DNA of 64,000 bases from Limibacter armeniacum (GCF_036880985.1 NZ_JBAJNO010000008.1:2481500-2545499); one strand, 5' to 3'. Shown: positions 46,401 through 56,071, counted from the stretch's first letter. Notes: a model not told the origin generated them from the letters alone. A program made the numbers and translations.

Positions 46401-47198
46401 TCAGAAAATCAACTCTTTTGAGAGTACCCAAACCCCCATGATGACGACAAACCAGCCAAATCCTTTTTTCAACTTATATCCTGGAATATATTCAGCTAAC
46501 TTCATCCCTATGAAAATTCCTGCAACTGCTAGCGCTGCAAAAATCAGTAAGAAACTCCATGCAATATCCCTTTGCAATACGTCGCCAATAAACCCGAACA
46601 GCGAATTGAAAGCTATTAAAGTAAGAGAGGTTCCGATTGCCGTCTTCATTGGTAGCTTGGCTAGTACAACCAAAGCTGGAATAATCAGGAAGCCTCCTCC
46701 TGCACCCACAAATGCTGTAAGTGTTCCAATCAATACACCTTGTACTAACAACATCAGGTATTGATTTTTACTAGGCTCCAACTGACTTTGGCAGTTTTCC
46801 TGACTTCTACCTTTGATCATGGAGACCGAAGCCAACAACATCATTACTGCAAATACCAGCATCATCATCACTGGCTTAGTCAACTCAAAATTGCCTATAT
46901 CCATCAAATGGTCAGGAATGGCTGGAACGAGAAATTTTCGGGTTAGGAACACCGCTGCCATAGACGGTAAACCAAAGATGATTGCTGTCTTATAACTGAC
47001 TAGCCCTTTTTTCATATTCCCTACTGCTCCTACCAATGATGCACTCCCCACTATAAACAGTGAATATGCAGTTGACAGGACAGGATCTATATGGAGTAAG
47101 TATACCAAGACAGGTACTGTCAGAATCGACCCTCCCCCTCCTATCAGTCCGAGTGAAACTCCTATTGCGATTGCACCTGCATATCCTAAAACTTCCAT
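46401..47198 (-). CDS. TauE/SafE family sulfite/sulphur-anion exporter
   Basis: The protein is 265 aa with about eight membrane helices. GLIGGGGSILTVPVL in TM1 and GVLIGTLTAFVGAGGGFLIIPAL in the middle are the repeated glycine-rich motifs of the family. It probably exports sulfite or a related sulphur anion made by the CstB-like enzyme (context inference). It is forty bases from the rhodanese gene and 55 from the CstB-like gene, within one operon. Confidence 0.9.
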   Translation of the reverse strand: MEVLGYAGAIAIGVSLGLIGGGGSILTVPVLVYLLHIDPVLSTAYSLFIVGSASLVGAVGNMKKGLVSYKTAIIFGLPSMAAVFLTRKFLVPAIPDHLMDIGNFELTKPVMMMLVFAVMMLLASVSMIKGRSQENCQSQLEPSKNQYLMLLVQGVLIGTLTAFVGAGGGFLIIPALVVLAKLPMKTAIGTSLTLIAFNSLFGFIGDVLQRDIAWSFLLIFAALAVAGIFIGMKLAEYIPGYKLKKGFGWFVVIMGVWVLSKELIF

Positions 47199-47238
47199 TT
47201 ACTACAATTTTATATATGTTTATATATTCATGTTATTG

Positions 47239-47553
47239 TTAAATTTTTTTCATTAACGATGCCCAGTTCCCGACATTGAAGACATTGTTGTAACCTTCAT
47301 TTTCTAATAGCCGTTTGGCTTGTCCTGCTCTCATTCCTGACTGACAACAAATAATAACAGGCTTGTCAACTGGCAGGTGTTTTTGCATTTGTGCTTTATT
47401 TAGTTCCCTTAAGGGAATATTCAGAGAGTCTGGCACATGGCCTTCTGCATATTCAGCTTTGGTTCTAACATCTAATATGCTAGCCCCCTCATTTACCAGT
47501 GTCATGTAATCTGTTTCTGGTTGTTTTCCGAAGATTTTTTTAAGCAATTCCAT
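47239..47553 (-). CDS. Single-domain rhodanese
   Basis: The protein is 104 aa. The rhodanese fold has DVRTKAEYAEGHVPDS and the active loop CQSGMRA (preceded by another Cys: IICCQSG). It moves sulphane sulphur between thiols. It is first gene of the operon, right behind the Crp-type site and -7 element (47601-47645). Confidence 0.92.
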   Translation of the reverse strand: MELLKKIFGKQPETDYMTLVNEGASILDVRTKAEYAEGHVPDSLNIPLRELNKAQMQKHLPVDKPVIICCQSGMRAGQAKRLLENEGYNNVFNVGNWASLMKKI

Positions 47554-47600
47554 ATGTCTGTTTCTGGTTATTCTTTTATCCGTTTCCTTAACTTACAATA

Positions 47601-47608
47601 CAAATGTA
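47601..47608 (-). promoter_or_regulatory. -7 element of the sulphur operon
   Basis: The minus strand reads TACATTTG, an exact TAnnTTTG, 48 bases before the rhodanese start. There is no -33 TTG in its place, as expected for an activator-dependent promoter. Confidence 0.65.
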
Positions 47609-47629
47609 GTGTGCCTGTTTAAGTTTGTT

Positions 47630-47645
47630 TGTAACTTTTGTCACA
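47630..47645. promoter_or_regulatory. Crp/Fnr-type operator ahead of the sulphur operon
   Basis: TGTAACTTTTGTCACA fits TGTGA-N6-TCACA with one mismatch. Its centre is ~42 bases upstream of the start expected from the -7 element, the position of a class II activator. It is 8 bases after the stop of the regulator gene. Confidence 0.65.
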
Positions 47646-47652
47646 TAGCTGA

Positions 47653-48303
47653 TTACTTCATTATTTCCAGCTGATTCCTTCCAAGCTGGATTACATTTTC
47701 TTTCTCCAGTTTTTTAAGAAGGCGTGACACTACTTCCCTCGATGTATTTAAGTCAATGGCAATTTCAGCATGTGAAATACTCAGTTTTCTTGAGTTTTTG
47801 ACTTCACTTTTATTGATCAGGTAATTCAACAAACGCTCGTCCATCTTCTGAAATGCCAACTGATCAATAGCTCTCAGCATTTCTTCCATTCTAAAAGTAT
47901 ATGACTCCATCACATAGGCTCTCCAACTTGCATTGGTACCCATCCACTCCTCGGTATCCTGTACCGAAACCATAATTGCAGTACCTGCTTCCTCAGCGAC
48001 AACCCTTACCCCACTTCTCTTATGTCTCAAGCAACAAGTCAATGACATAGCACAGGTGTCTGCCCTCTCCATATAATACAATAGGATTTCCCTGCCTTCT
48101 TCATCTTCCCTGACCACTTTTAAACTACCATTTATAATTAGAGGTACGGCTGTAATATCATTGCCAATGTCCATCAGGTACTCTCCTTGCTCAAATGTTT
48201 TAATAACTCCTACTTCTCCTATTTTCTGTGTCAGAGACTCATCAAATACACCTGAATAAGTCTGACGAATCATTTCAATAATTCTTTCCGAATCCCTTAA
48301 CAT
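47653..48303 (-). CDS. Crp/Fnr-family regulator of the sulphur operon
   Basis: It has 216 aa from the ATG at 48303 (a GTG one codon upstream is possible). The cyclic-nucleotide-like sensor domain (~30-120) has cysteines at 84, 90 and 91 (TCAMSLTCC). The C-terminal winged helix (~150-216) has the recognition segment LNTSREVVSRLLKKLEKE. No Fnr-type iron-sulphur cysteine cluster at the N-terminus. The cysteines could sense persulfide or redox state (inference). It precedes the rhodanese operon and probably activates it. Confidence 0.88.
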   Translation of the reverse strand: MLRDSERIIEMIRQTYSGVFDESLTQKIGEVGVIKTFEQGEYLMDIGNDITAVPLIINGSLKVVREDEEGREILLYYMERADTCAMSLTCCLRHKRSGVRVVAEEAGTAIMVSVQDTEEWMGTNASWRAYVMESYTFRMEEMLRAIDQLAFQKMDERLLNYLINKSEVKNSRKLSISHAEIAIDLNTSREVVSRLLKKLEKENVIQLGRNQLEIMK

Positions 48304-48393
48304 CACTTATCTGTTACTTTAGTTTAAATATGAAGTTTTATTCATGTAAAATTAATGAAATAAACTAAGAGATAGGAATTTTTGAAGAAAGCT

Positions 48394-49029
48394 TTATTGA
48401 ATACCATCTTTCATCAGTACAACCGGAAAGTAGTATACCTTCCATAGAAACCATGGAGAAACTACTCCTAAGACAGCACCAATAAATACATCCTGAAAAA
48501 AATGCTGACACAAATACACGCGTGAAATACCTGCCAGACAAGCAATTATTATCATCAGGACTTGCAGTAACTTTGACTTTAAAAATAGTATTATAGCTGT
48601 ACAAGCCGCAAACACTGTAGCTGTATGACCAGAAGGAAATGAATTCCATTTATGTACTTTTAACCCCTCTACCAGATGTAAGGTGTACTGTTTTAGGTAA
48701 ATAATCGGGCGAGGTGAGTTTTCAAAAAGTATATACTTACCAATTGAGACCAGTGCTGCATGCATTAAACCTACTAGCAGGTAGTATATGCCTAATCTTT
48801 TATCTATTAGAAATGCAATTAGGACAAGAGGCAAAAAGATAAGTCCATCTCCCATATTTGTCAGGTAATAGAAAAAATGATCCAATACTTTATTGTGGTA
48901 TGTATTCAAGAAGATCAGCAAGTCTCCTTTGGGCAAAAATGATACGACTCCTGCACCAATGAGTAATAACAACCCTGTTAACAACAAGGCGAAGTTGTAG
49001 GGTCTTATTTCTTTGTAAATTTGAATCAT
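48394..49029 (-). CDS. PAP2-family membrane phosphatase
   Basis: The protein is 211 aa with about six membrane helices. The conserved PAP2 signature is seen as KYILFENSPRP, SFPSGHTATVFA and SRVYLCQHFFQDVFIG, with catalytic histidines. Enzymes of this family remove phosphate from lipid or isoprenoid phosphates at the membrane. It follows the DUF5686 gene by 22 bases, so it is in its operon. Confidence 0.88.
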   Translation of the reverse strand: MIQIYKEIRPYNFALLLTGLLLLIGAGVVSFLPKGDLLIFLNTYHNKVLDHFFYYLTNMGDGLIFLPLVLIAFLIDKRLGIYYLLVGLMHAALVSIGKYILFENSPRPIIYLKQYTLHLVEGLKVHKWNSFPSGHTATVFAACTAIILFLKSKLLQVLMIIIACLAGISRVYLCQHFFQDVFIGAVLGVVSPWFLWKVYYFPVVLMKDGIQ

Positions 49030-49051
49030 AAGCCAAGGGATTGTGTGGAGG

Positions 49052-51580
49052 TCAGAATCTTAATACTGCGGATACTTTAATGGCGAAATCTTGCCCTCTA
49101 GACTCTGTATAAGCAAGGCGGTGTATAAAGTCTACACGAATTACTCTTAGAATATTTTCAATTCCATAACTGACCTCTGCATAAGGTCCGTCATTCAGTG
49201 TGTTTAATAGTTCAGGTGCAGGGTCAACTAAAATAATCTCTCTATTGGCATCTCTGGCAGAGCCATACAAAATGCGTCCTGAAGCCAAAAGTCGCCACTT
49301 GAGTTTTCGGAATAGAGGTACCTTATTCATTATAATCCCTTCAAACCTGTGTGTAACATTCAGAGACGCAAACTTATCACTGACAAATTCACCAAACCTC
49401 ATCAGGTTATAGGCATTATCATTATAGAATATAGAGATTTCGTTACCGAGGTGATTTTCCAACAATGGGTATGGTAAGATTTCCCTCACATACCCTCCAG
49501 CCAAAATATAGTCTGTCCTTCCCAGTGCTCCCAACCTAAAGGTTTGTTCTATACTGGCATAAACCTTATGATACTCAAAGTCACCTCCCAATAGATTAGG
49601 AATGCCGTAGGTGTACCTGAAAGTCAAGCGAGGTCTGTCATCCCTTGTTAGGACAAGGCGGGTATTATAGTCCGTTTGGATGTAGCGGTTTCCTGGAGCA
49701 TAAACCAATTCACTGACAAGTTCAGTAGTCGTGAAGTTGTCCTTTACATCGCTCCCATCGCTTTCATAGCTGTATTCAAATGGGAATAGTGGATCAAAAA
49801 ACCTGTTTTTTAGGGCAAGCTGGAAAGATAATCCTCTGACAATATCAGTTCCCCACCATACTTTATTGAGTGTATTATAAAAAGGGAGATTAATATTCCC
49901 CCATCGAGTCGCAGCCTGAAAAAGAGTTGATTGTTCTTTATTATCATCATACACACCAACCTGTTGCATATCAAAGGTGGTCATAAAGCCTGCCCTCATC
50001 CACCTGTCTCTGTTTAGGATATAAGTAAGACCAAAGTTATACTTCAGTTTCTCATCTCCGAACCCATACGCCAGAAAGCCATCCAATTTCCACTTTCTGC
50101 TAAAATCTGTATCCGTGGTAGCACCTACCTGAATGCGGCTTTCTTCTACATCGTTATAAGCATATAGCTGTGAATAGGTCCCGAGGTTTACTGTTCCAAT
50201 ATCGACATAGCCATTGATCAAAAAGTCCATTACGTCGACCAATGTCTTTACACGAGGCAGATTATTCAAAGTATCAATTACCTGATACACTAGCTTATCC
50301 TCATCTGACAATGAATCGTGTCTTGCCTGAACCCAATACGTTTCTGGAGCTGCAAGTCTTGCATCCTCCGCCACTTCTACCTCAACACTATAGAATTCAG
50401 GGTCCTTTCTCTTATTGATTACAAAATCCTTGTTTGAAACATAACTTTTTGCCAACACGCCTCCCCATTGATCATTGACATTTCCTATGTCCAGTAGAAT
50501 TCTAGTTTTTTTGGGCAACCAAGCATTTTCCACTTTCAGTAATTCCTGCTGTATCTTAATCTGATCTATAAAGTTGAGGTTTGCTTCCTTACCGATAGTG
50601 ACATCTATTTGCTTGAGGGCATAGTTCTCCGTTGAATCTGTGATCCACATTGTCCCCCTAAATGCCAAATCCTGATCTCTCTTTGGGGTAAAGCTAATCT
50701 TGTAACAGTTGATATCATCAATAGGATACATTCTGCTTAGATCTAACTCGTATTCGTAAAACCCACTCCAACCATCTGCGATTGGAGAAATAAAATCTTT
50801 CGCCAAGATGGTTACCCAGTTTTGATAAAAATTATAGTCCAAAAAAGTCGAACCTGTCAGTTGGGACACTATTGACCCATCTTCCACCCCAATACCTGAT
50901 ATTTTGGTTTTCAATACATACTCTGTCTTCCTTTTCGGATTATTGATAAAGAACACGTTGGAAAGCGTTTCTGACACAAATACAGGCAATACAGGTTTAC
51001 CGTCATCGCCTACCTGTACTCCTTTGTCCTCAACTGCATTGATCATATCTCTCACGATCTTTTTCTGCTTAAAGCGATCAGTAATATTGTCAACACTCAG
51101 CTCATTTCGGGTATAACTCTCAAACTGATATGCATCCAGTTTTTCCAAATTATGGTCTGCTTTGTTACTGATCACATTCCTGAGAATTTCCCATGCAGGG
51201 TTTTCATATCCCTTTTGGGTCACTACCACTTCCTGCAAGCGTACAGCACCACTTTTCAGCCTGAAATTGATATTGTATACATTCTTACCCTTGACCAAGG
51301 CTACAGATTTGCTCTCATAACCAACGTATGATGCTACAAGTGAATCTTTGAGAAATGTGGAAGAAAAACTGAAGAACCCTTCAAAGTCAGTTGTTGCTCC
51401 TTTGGTAGTACCTTCCAAATACACATTCACAAAAGGAATTGGGTCACCAGTTGCGGCATCAGACACCCTGCCCTTGAATGAATATTGCTGTCCATAAATC
51501 AATACAGGCAGCAATAAAAGTATAGCAGTAGACAAAAGGGTTTTAATCCCAATTTTACAATTGGTAGGTTTTTGGGTCAT
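49052..51580 (-). CDS. DUF5686 / carboxypeptidase-regulatory-like outer-membrane protein
   Basis: The protein is 842 aa. Signal peptide (ends YGQ), an N-terminal CarboxypepD_reg-like domain (YSFKGRVSDAATGDPIPFVNVYLEG-type, ~30-120), a DUF5686 central part, and a C-terminal barrel with strands ending AIKVSAVLRF. It is common in Bacteroidota and its function is unknown. First member of the operon may be the PKD gene 48 bases upstream. Confidence 0.87.
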   Translation of the reverse strand: MTQKPTNCKIGIKTLLSTAILLLLPVLIYGQQYSFKGRVSDAATGDPIPFVNVYLEGTTKGATTDFEGFFSFSSTFLKDSLVASYVGYESKSVALVKGKNVYNINFRLKSGAVRLQEVVVTQKGYENPAWEILRNVISNKADHNLEKLDAYQFESYTRNELSVDNITDRFKQKKIVRDMINAVEDKGVQVGDDGKPVLPVFVSETLSNVFFINNPKRKTEYVLKTKISGIGVEDGSIVSQLTGSTFLDYNFYQNWVTILAKDFISPIADGWSGFYEYELDLSRMYPIDDINCYKISFTPKRDQDLAFRGTMWITDSTENYALKQIDVTIGKEANLNFIDQIKIQQELLKVENAWLPKKTRILLDIGNVNDQWGGVLAKSYVSNKDFVINKRKDPEFYSVEVEVAEDARLAAPETYWVQARHDSLSDEDKLVYQVIDTLNNLPRVKTLVDVMDFLINGYVDIGTVNLGTYSQLYAYNDVEESRIQVGATTDTDFSRKWKLDGFLAYGFGDEKLKYNFGLTYILNRDRWMRAGFMTTFDMQQVGVYDDNKEQSTLFQAATRWGNINLPFYNTLNKVWWGTDIVRGLSFQLALKNRFFDPLFPFEYSYESDGSDVKDNFTTTELVSELVYAPGNRYIQTDYNTRLVLTRDDRPRLTFRYTYGIPNLLGGDFEYHKVYASIEQTFRLGALGRTDYILAGGYVREILPYPLLENHLGNEISIFYNDNAYNLMRFGEFVSDKFASLNVTHRFEGIIMNKVPLFRKLKWRLLASGRILYGSARDANREIILVDPAPELLNTLNDGPYAEVSYGIENILRVIRVDFIHRLAYTESRGQDFAIKVSAVLRF

Positions 51581-51627
51581 AGCTAGTCGTTAGAAGCAAG
51601 TAATGCCTTTAATCAAAAAGGTGTCGG

Positions 51628-52248
51628 TTACTTAAGGGTGATTTCAGTAACCTTTGATGCTGTATATATTTGATCTTCTCCTAGCAACACAAGTGTTACG
51701 TTGTATGTTCCGGGATACTGATAGGTATGGGTAGGACTCTGCTCTCTGGAAATATTCCCATCCCCAAAGTCCCACAAGAAGCCACTTACCTCTTCAGGAA
51801 ATTCCGTTTGGAATTGAATTCCCCTACCAGGTCTGAAGTTCTCGCTGGACAACTGAATTTCAGGAGTATAACCTTCTAAAGGTTGTCCTCTAGTAGCAAC
51901 TTTATCAAATAATGCCATCGAAGCATTTTCATTATCTGTTAAGCTTATAATGTATTGCCCCGAAGGTAAACCAGGTCCCAATGAGAAAACCTGAAAATGA
52001 TCTCCCCCACAGACACTGAATACACCGCCCAACACTTCTGCACCTGTCTCTGCATCTTTGATCTCATAATTGAGGACGGCATCATCAGGACAGTAATATT
52101 CCAGCACCAATTCATCGCCTGAAAGCTGTGAAGGATAAATGTTTCTAAGTGTGAATTCCGAGAGTTGTGTTTGCTGGGCAAATGCTCCAAATACTCCACA
52201 TGTAATAAATAGCAGCAACCAGCATATTTTAGCCCAAATCATAGTCAT
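51628..52248 (-). CDS. Secreted PKD-domain protein (206 aa)
   Basis: Signal peptide (ends GAFAQQ). Middle beta part (~30-120), then a PKD domain (~125-206) with FLWDFGDGNISREQSPTHTY and GTYNVTLVL. PKD domains bind polysaccharide or protein surfaces. It is in operon with the DUF5686 and PAP2 genes (48- and 22-base gaps), which suggests a common envelope role (inference). Confidence 0.85.
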   Translation of the reverse strand: MTMIWAKICWLLLFITCGVFGAFAQQTQLSEFTLRNIYPSQLSGDELVLEYYCPDDAVLNYEIKDAETGAEVLGGVFSVCGGDHFQVFSLGPGLPSGQYIISLTDNENASMALFDKVATRGQPLEGYTPEIQLSSENFRPGRGIQFQTEFPEEVSGFLWDFGDGNISREQSPTHTYQYPGTYNVTLVLLGEDQIYTASKVTEITLK

Positions 52249-52306
52249 AGTGGTTGATTTATTACTTTAATATACACAACCCACGTACAAAATACAATGC
52301 ATAAAA

Positions 52307-52339
52307 AAAGCCAATGACCTGTGTTAGGCAACTGGCTTT
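52307..52339 (-). terminator. Terminator of the 72-aa gene
   Basis: AAAGCCA (52307-52313) pairs with TGGCTTT (52333-52339). The minus strand continues with T7, so it is a usable terminator although the stem is short. Confidence 0.65.
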
Positions 52340-52364
52340 ATCATATAAACTGTTCTATTCTTCA

Positions 52365-52583
52365 TCATACAGGAAGATTGAAGTCTTCTGAGATCACATA
52401 ATGCACTCCTAGTGCTTTAAGTTTTCTGGTTACATCCCAATACACTGCTTCCAACTCTTGAAAACTTTCAACCTCAAACATCACTTCATAGTGTGGAATA
52501 GTATCAATGATTTCATGCTTTCTTTCATTAAGCACTTCCAAAGCATGTTCTTTCTTCTCAATCAATAATGTGAAGTTATACAT
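52365..52583 (-). CDS. Small hypothetical protein (72 aa)
   Basis: I do not recognise this protein. It is soluble, with a regular beta-alpha-beta pattern (YNFTLLIE, then helix, then YEVMFEVESFQELEAVY, then a helix and VHYVISEDF), like a small ferredoxin-like fold. It has its own terminator, which supports it being real. It lies upstream of a divergent carotenoid gene. Confidence 0.7.
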   Translation of the reverse strand: MYNFTLLIEKKEHALEVLNERKHEIIDTIPHYEVMFEVESFQELEAVYWDVTRKLKALGVHYVISEDFNLPV

Positions 52584-52894
52584 GTTAGTTTTTTTATATT
52601 ATGTATTATTGAAATCCAATTTATTTGGTCGACATACTGTATACAACCATTAGGAGGGTTTACCCTACAACTTTGAAGCATTAACTGTCAATGGTTAATG
52701 TTTATTTTGATAACAACATTTAATACAAGAATAATTATGCGATAAATCAAGGATTCACTCCCATTTTATGATCTTCATTTAAGAATTGACCAGTATTTAT
52801 TACATCTAAACTTTAATGTACCTTTTTCAGAACAAGAAAATGTTTTTGTAGTTTTCAGTAAAAGATTTTTTAGCTGAAATAAAACAATGAGTAT
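52584..52894. other. Divergent promoter region
   Basis: About 310 AT-rich bases. TACCTTTT near 52820 resembles the -7 element (one mismatch) and could serve the carotenoid gene. Nothing else is seen. Confidence 0.45.
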
Positions 52895-54367
52895 ATGAGA
52901 AAGGCTGGGGTGATTGGTGCTGGCATTGCCGGTATAGCTTCTGCAATAAGGTTAGCTGTAAAAGGTTATGATGTTACTGTTTTCGAGAAAAACGATTACT
53001 TGGGAGGTAAACTCACTTCATTTACACAGGATGGGTATCGATTTGATGCAGGACCATCTCTGTTTACCCTGCCAGAGCAGGTAGAAGCGCTTTTTAAACT
53101 AGCTGGTCAGCCTACTGATGAATACTTCTCCTACAACCGCCTTCCTGTCATTACAAATTACTTCTTTGAGGATGGGACAAACATCAAAGCGTATGCTGAA
53201 AAGGAGCGTTTTGCCCAAGAAGTTGCTGAGAAGAATGGTGAATCCATACAAGATGTACTTCATCATTTAGCTAAAAGTGCCAAGCTCTATGAAATTACAG
53301 AAGATGTATTTCTGAAGAAATCATTGCATAAATTGTCTACCTATCTCAATCTGAATACTGTAAAGTCCATGTTCAGATTACCTGAGTTGAACGTATTCAC
53401 TTCTATGCATGATGCCAACAAGAGCCAGTTCAAACACGACCGTACCATACAGCTATTTAACCGGTATGCTACTTACAATGGCTCCAACCCCTACGAAGCT
53501 CCAGCTACTCTCAATATTATTCCCCATCTAGAGTTCAACTTAGGTGCTTATCTTCCAAAAGGTGGAATGCACAGTATTACAACGAGTCTTGTACAGCTTG
53601 CGGAAAAACTAGGCGTTACATTTCTGAAAAATGCTGAAGTGGAACGTATTATTCAATCCAATGGTAAAATTAAAGGTATACAAGCCAATGGTCACCAATA
53701 CCCTTTTGACATTGTGGTAAGCAATATGGACATTGTCGGGACATACCGTAAACTTCTACCGGATAATAAGCCACCTGAAAAACTTCTTTCACAACCTAAA
53801 TCAAGTTCTGCCTTAATTTTTTATTGGGGTATCAAACAAACCTTTCCAGAGCTGGACGTTCATAATATCTTTTTCAGTAAAGACTATAAAGCCGAGTTTG
53901 AACACATATTCAAGCATAAACTTGTTTGTGATGATCCAACGGTCTATATCAATATCACATCAAAAATGGAGAAAGCAGATGCTCCTCAAGGGTGCGAGAA
54001 CTGGTTTGTAATGATTAATGTACCAAACAATGAAAATCAGGATTGGGACAAAATCATTAGCACTGCCAGAGAAAATATCAAAAAGAAGCTTTCCAACATT
54101 CTAGGCTCAGAGATAGAGAGTCTAATTGAAACGGAAGCGATCCTGGATCCTCGAAGTATTGAAGCCCGTACATCATCTTCTCAAGGTGCACTGTATGGCA
54201 ATAGCTCCAATAATAGGTTTGCGGCATTTTTGAGACATGCCAATTACGCTTCAAAAATAAAGGGGTTGTATTTCTGTGGAGGAAGTGTTCATCCTGGTGG
54301 AGGAATCCCTTTATGCTTGCTTTCTGCTAAAATTGTTGGGGATATGGTTCCGCCAGCGTCTATATAA
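52895..54367 (+). CDS. Carotenoid desaturase, CrtI/CrtD-family
   Basis: The protein is 490 aa. FAD-binding GAGIAGIASAIRLAVKG is at the N-terminus, FDAGPSLFTLPE follows, and the C-terminal signature is FCGGSVHPGGGIP. It is a flavoprotein of the phytoene desaturase family; in Bacteroidota such genes either desaturate phytoene (CrtI) or the hydroxylated end (CrtD). No other carotenoid genes are in the window, so which one is undecided. The enzyme is membrane-associated. Confidence 0.88.
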   Translation: MRKAGVIGAGIAGIASAIRLAVKGYDVTVFEKNDYLGGKLTSFTQDGYRFDAGPSLFTLPEQVEALFKLAGQPTDEYFSYNRLPVITNYFFEDGTNIKAYAEKERFAQEVAEKNGESIQDVLHHLAKSAKLYEITEDVFLKKSLHKLSTYLNLNTVKSMFRLPELNVFTSMHDANKSQFKHDRTIQLFNRYATYNGSNPYEAPATLNIIPHLEFNLGAYLPKGGMHSITTSLVQLAEKLGVTFLKNAEVERIIQSNGKIKGIQANGHQYPFDIVVSNMDIVGTYRKLLPDNKPPEKLLSQPKSSSALIFYWGIKQTFPELDVHNIFFSKDYKAEFEHIFKHKLVCDDPTVYINITSKMEKADAPQGCENWFVMINVPNNENQDWDKIISTARENIKKKLSNILGSEIESLIETEAILDPRSIEARTSSSQGALYGNSSNNRFAAFLRHANYASKIKGLYFCGGSVHPGGGIPLCLLSAKIVGDMVPPASI

Positions 54368-54372
54368 CAAAA

Positions 54373-54397
54373 AAGCCCTCAGTATGACTGAGGGCTT
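54373..54397. terminator. Terminator, convergent
   Basis: AAGCCCTCAGT pairs with ACTGAGGGCTT (11 bp, 3-base loop). The T run is on the minus strand, so it mainly serves the phosphatase gene. Confidence 0.9.
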
Positions 54398-54418
54398 CTA
54401 AATTGAAAGTCTTTTGAA

Positions 54419-56071
54419 TTATTTCAATGGAACTTCAATTGGGTTGGAATAACAACCACTTGGCATATTGATATGTAAAAATGCCGATACTGTTGGCGCT
54501 ATTTCTGTAATCGTTTGGCGCTTCACTGTTTCTCCAGCTTTTACTCTCCAACCGTAGAACAGAATTGGAACATGAGTATCATAGGCATAAGGAGTACCGT
54601 GTGATGTACCAGTTCGGCTATAATCCATATAGTTGGAATGCAAGATGCCATAAACATCAGGACTGTTCTGTCTGTTGTAGGCATTCTGGATCAACATTTT
54701 ATAATCTCTTGAATAGTCATATTTTTCCAGTTGCTTACCAGTCAAAGCATCCTTGATCTCTGGTTCCTCAACTAGCTTGTCAGCTACTTTTTCCTGAATT
54801 TCAGCAAGGTCAATCTTTTTCTCTTTGATCGCCTCTCTGTTCAAATACACTTTTGCTGAGTGATGAGACTTGATCCAATCTGCCTCTCCATATTCCTGAT
54901 CTAGGTATTGATCCAGTCTTTCAGTCACTGCTTTGCTGTCAAAATATCCAGCTGGTACTTTCAGTGATTCCATGTAAGCAGGAACATTGGCACCAGCGTG
55001 GTCAGCTGATAAGAAAATCAGGTAGTTTCCTTCCCCTACTTCTTTATCCAAGTAACTGATCAAGTCCGCAAGGTCACGATCAAGCTTGATGTAAGTGTCT
55101 TCAGTTTCGATTGCTGTTGGTCCATACTGGTGTCCAACGTAATCAGTAGAAGAAAAACTGATCGCCAAAAGGTCTGTAATATCATCTTTACCCAAACCTT
55201 CTGCCTCAATTGCCTTCTTGGCCATATCTTTCACCATTGTATTGCCAAATGGCGTTGACTTGATCATTGAGTATCTTTTTCCTACACTCTTGGCTACTCT
55301 GTTACTCTTATCGATCTTATCCAAGTCATGTGGAAAAACAGGTGCTTCTTCTCCTTTAAATTTCCCTTCGTATGGGTTATTGTCTTTTAGAGATGCCTCA
55401 TACTTCTCCAATGGCAATGCAGGCTCCCAAACTGACTTCATATATTCGTCAACTTTTCTTTCCTTGTTTGCCTTTTCAACCCACTCAGGAAGCTTATCCA
55501 TGTAGAATGTACTGGAGATCCAATTACCTGTAGCATCATCCAACCAGAATGCGCCATCTGCAATATGACCTGCCGGCAGTACTGAAGATCTGTCTTTCAG
55601 AGAGATTGAAATCACTTTTGAGCGCATATTTGAAGCAAGTTTGATTTCATCAGTCAGCGTTGATACCTGAACACGGTGCGGTGACATCTTCCCTCCTTTA
55701 CTGTCAGCTCCAACAGTATTGTAATTGTCATCAGAGACACAATACACTGTATGGTCCTGTGACCTGTCAAAAAATGAATTACCTACGATTCCGTGATGCG
55801 CAGGGTAAGTACCTGAGTAAACCGAGATGTGACCAGGTCCTGTAGCAGTTGCTGCATAGTCATAGTGACCATTTCTACATACAAAGCCATTATCAGTCAA
55901 TTCTTTAAAGCCTCCATCTCCGTAGTTGTAACGGAATCTTTCAAGGTAATCATAGCGCATCTGGTCCACCATGATACCCACTATAAGTTTTGGTTTACTG
56001 TTTTGAGCAAAGGTGCTGGTTGCCATCAAGGCTAAACCAATAGCCAGGAATGGTTTTATTAAATTTCTCAT
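54419..56071 (-). CDS. PafA-like alkaline phosphatase
   Basis: The protein is 550 aa with a signal peptide (ends STFAQ). It belongs to the alkaline phosphatase superfamily: IMVDQMRYDYLER at the start (metal Asp), the threonine nucleophile region DYAATATGPGHISVYSG, LSADHAGANVPAYM and a final GTSHGTPYAYDTHVP histidine. This matches the calcium-independent PafA type of Bacteroidota, which releases phosphate from many esters in the periplasm. It is a single gene. Confidence 0.9.
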   Translation of the reverse strand: MRNLIKPFLAIGLALMATSTFAQNSKPKLIVGIMVDQMRYDYLERFRYNYGDGGFKELTDNGFVCRNGHYDYAATATGPGHISVYSGTYPAHHGIVGNSFFDRSQDHTVYCVSDDNYNTVGADSKGGKMSPHRVQVSTLTDEIKLASNMRSKVISISLKDRSSVLPAGHIADGAFWLDDATGNWISSTFYMDKLPEWVEKANKERKVDEYMKSVWEPALPLEKYEASLKDNNPYEGKFKGEEAPVFPHDLDKIDKSNRVAKSVGKRYSMIKSTPFGNTMVKDMAKKAIEAEGLGKDDITDLLAISFSSTDYVGHQYGPTAIETEDTYIKLDRDLADLISYLDKEVGEGNYLIFLSADHAGANVPAYMESLKVPAGYFDSKAVTERLDQYLDQEYGEADWIKSHHSAKVYLNREAIKEKKIDLAEIQEKVADKLVEEPEIKDALTGKQLEKYDYSRDYKMLIQNAYNRQNSPDVYGILHSNYMDYSRTGTSHGTPYAYDTHVPILFYGWRVKAGETVKRQTITEIAPTVSAFLHINMPSGCYSNPIEVPLK

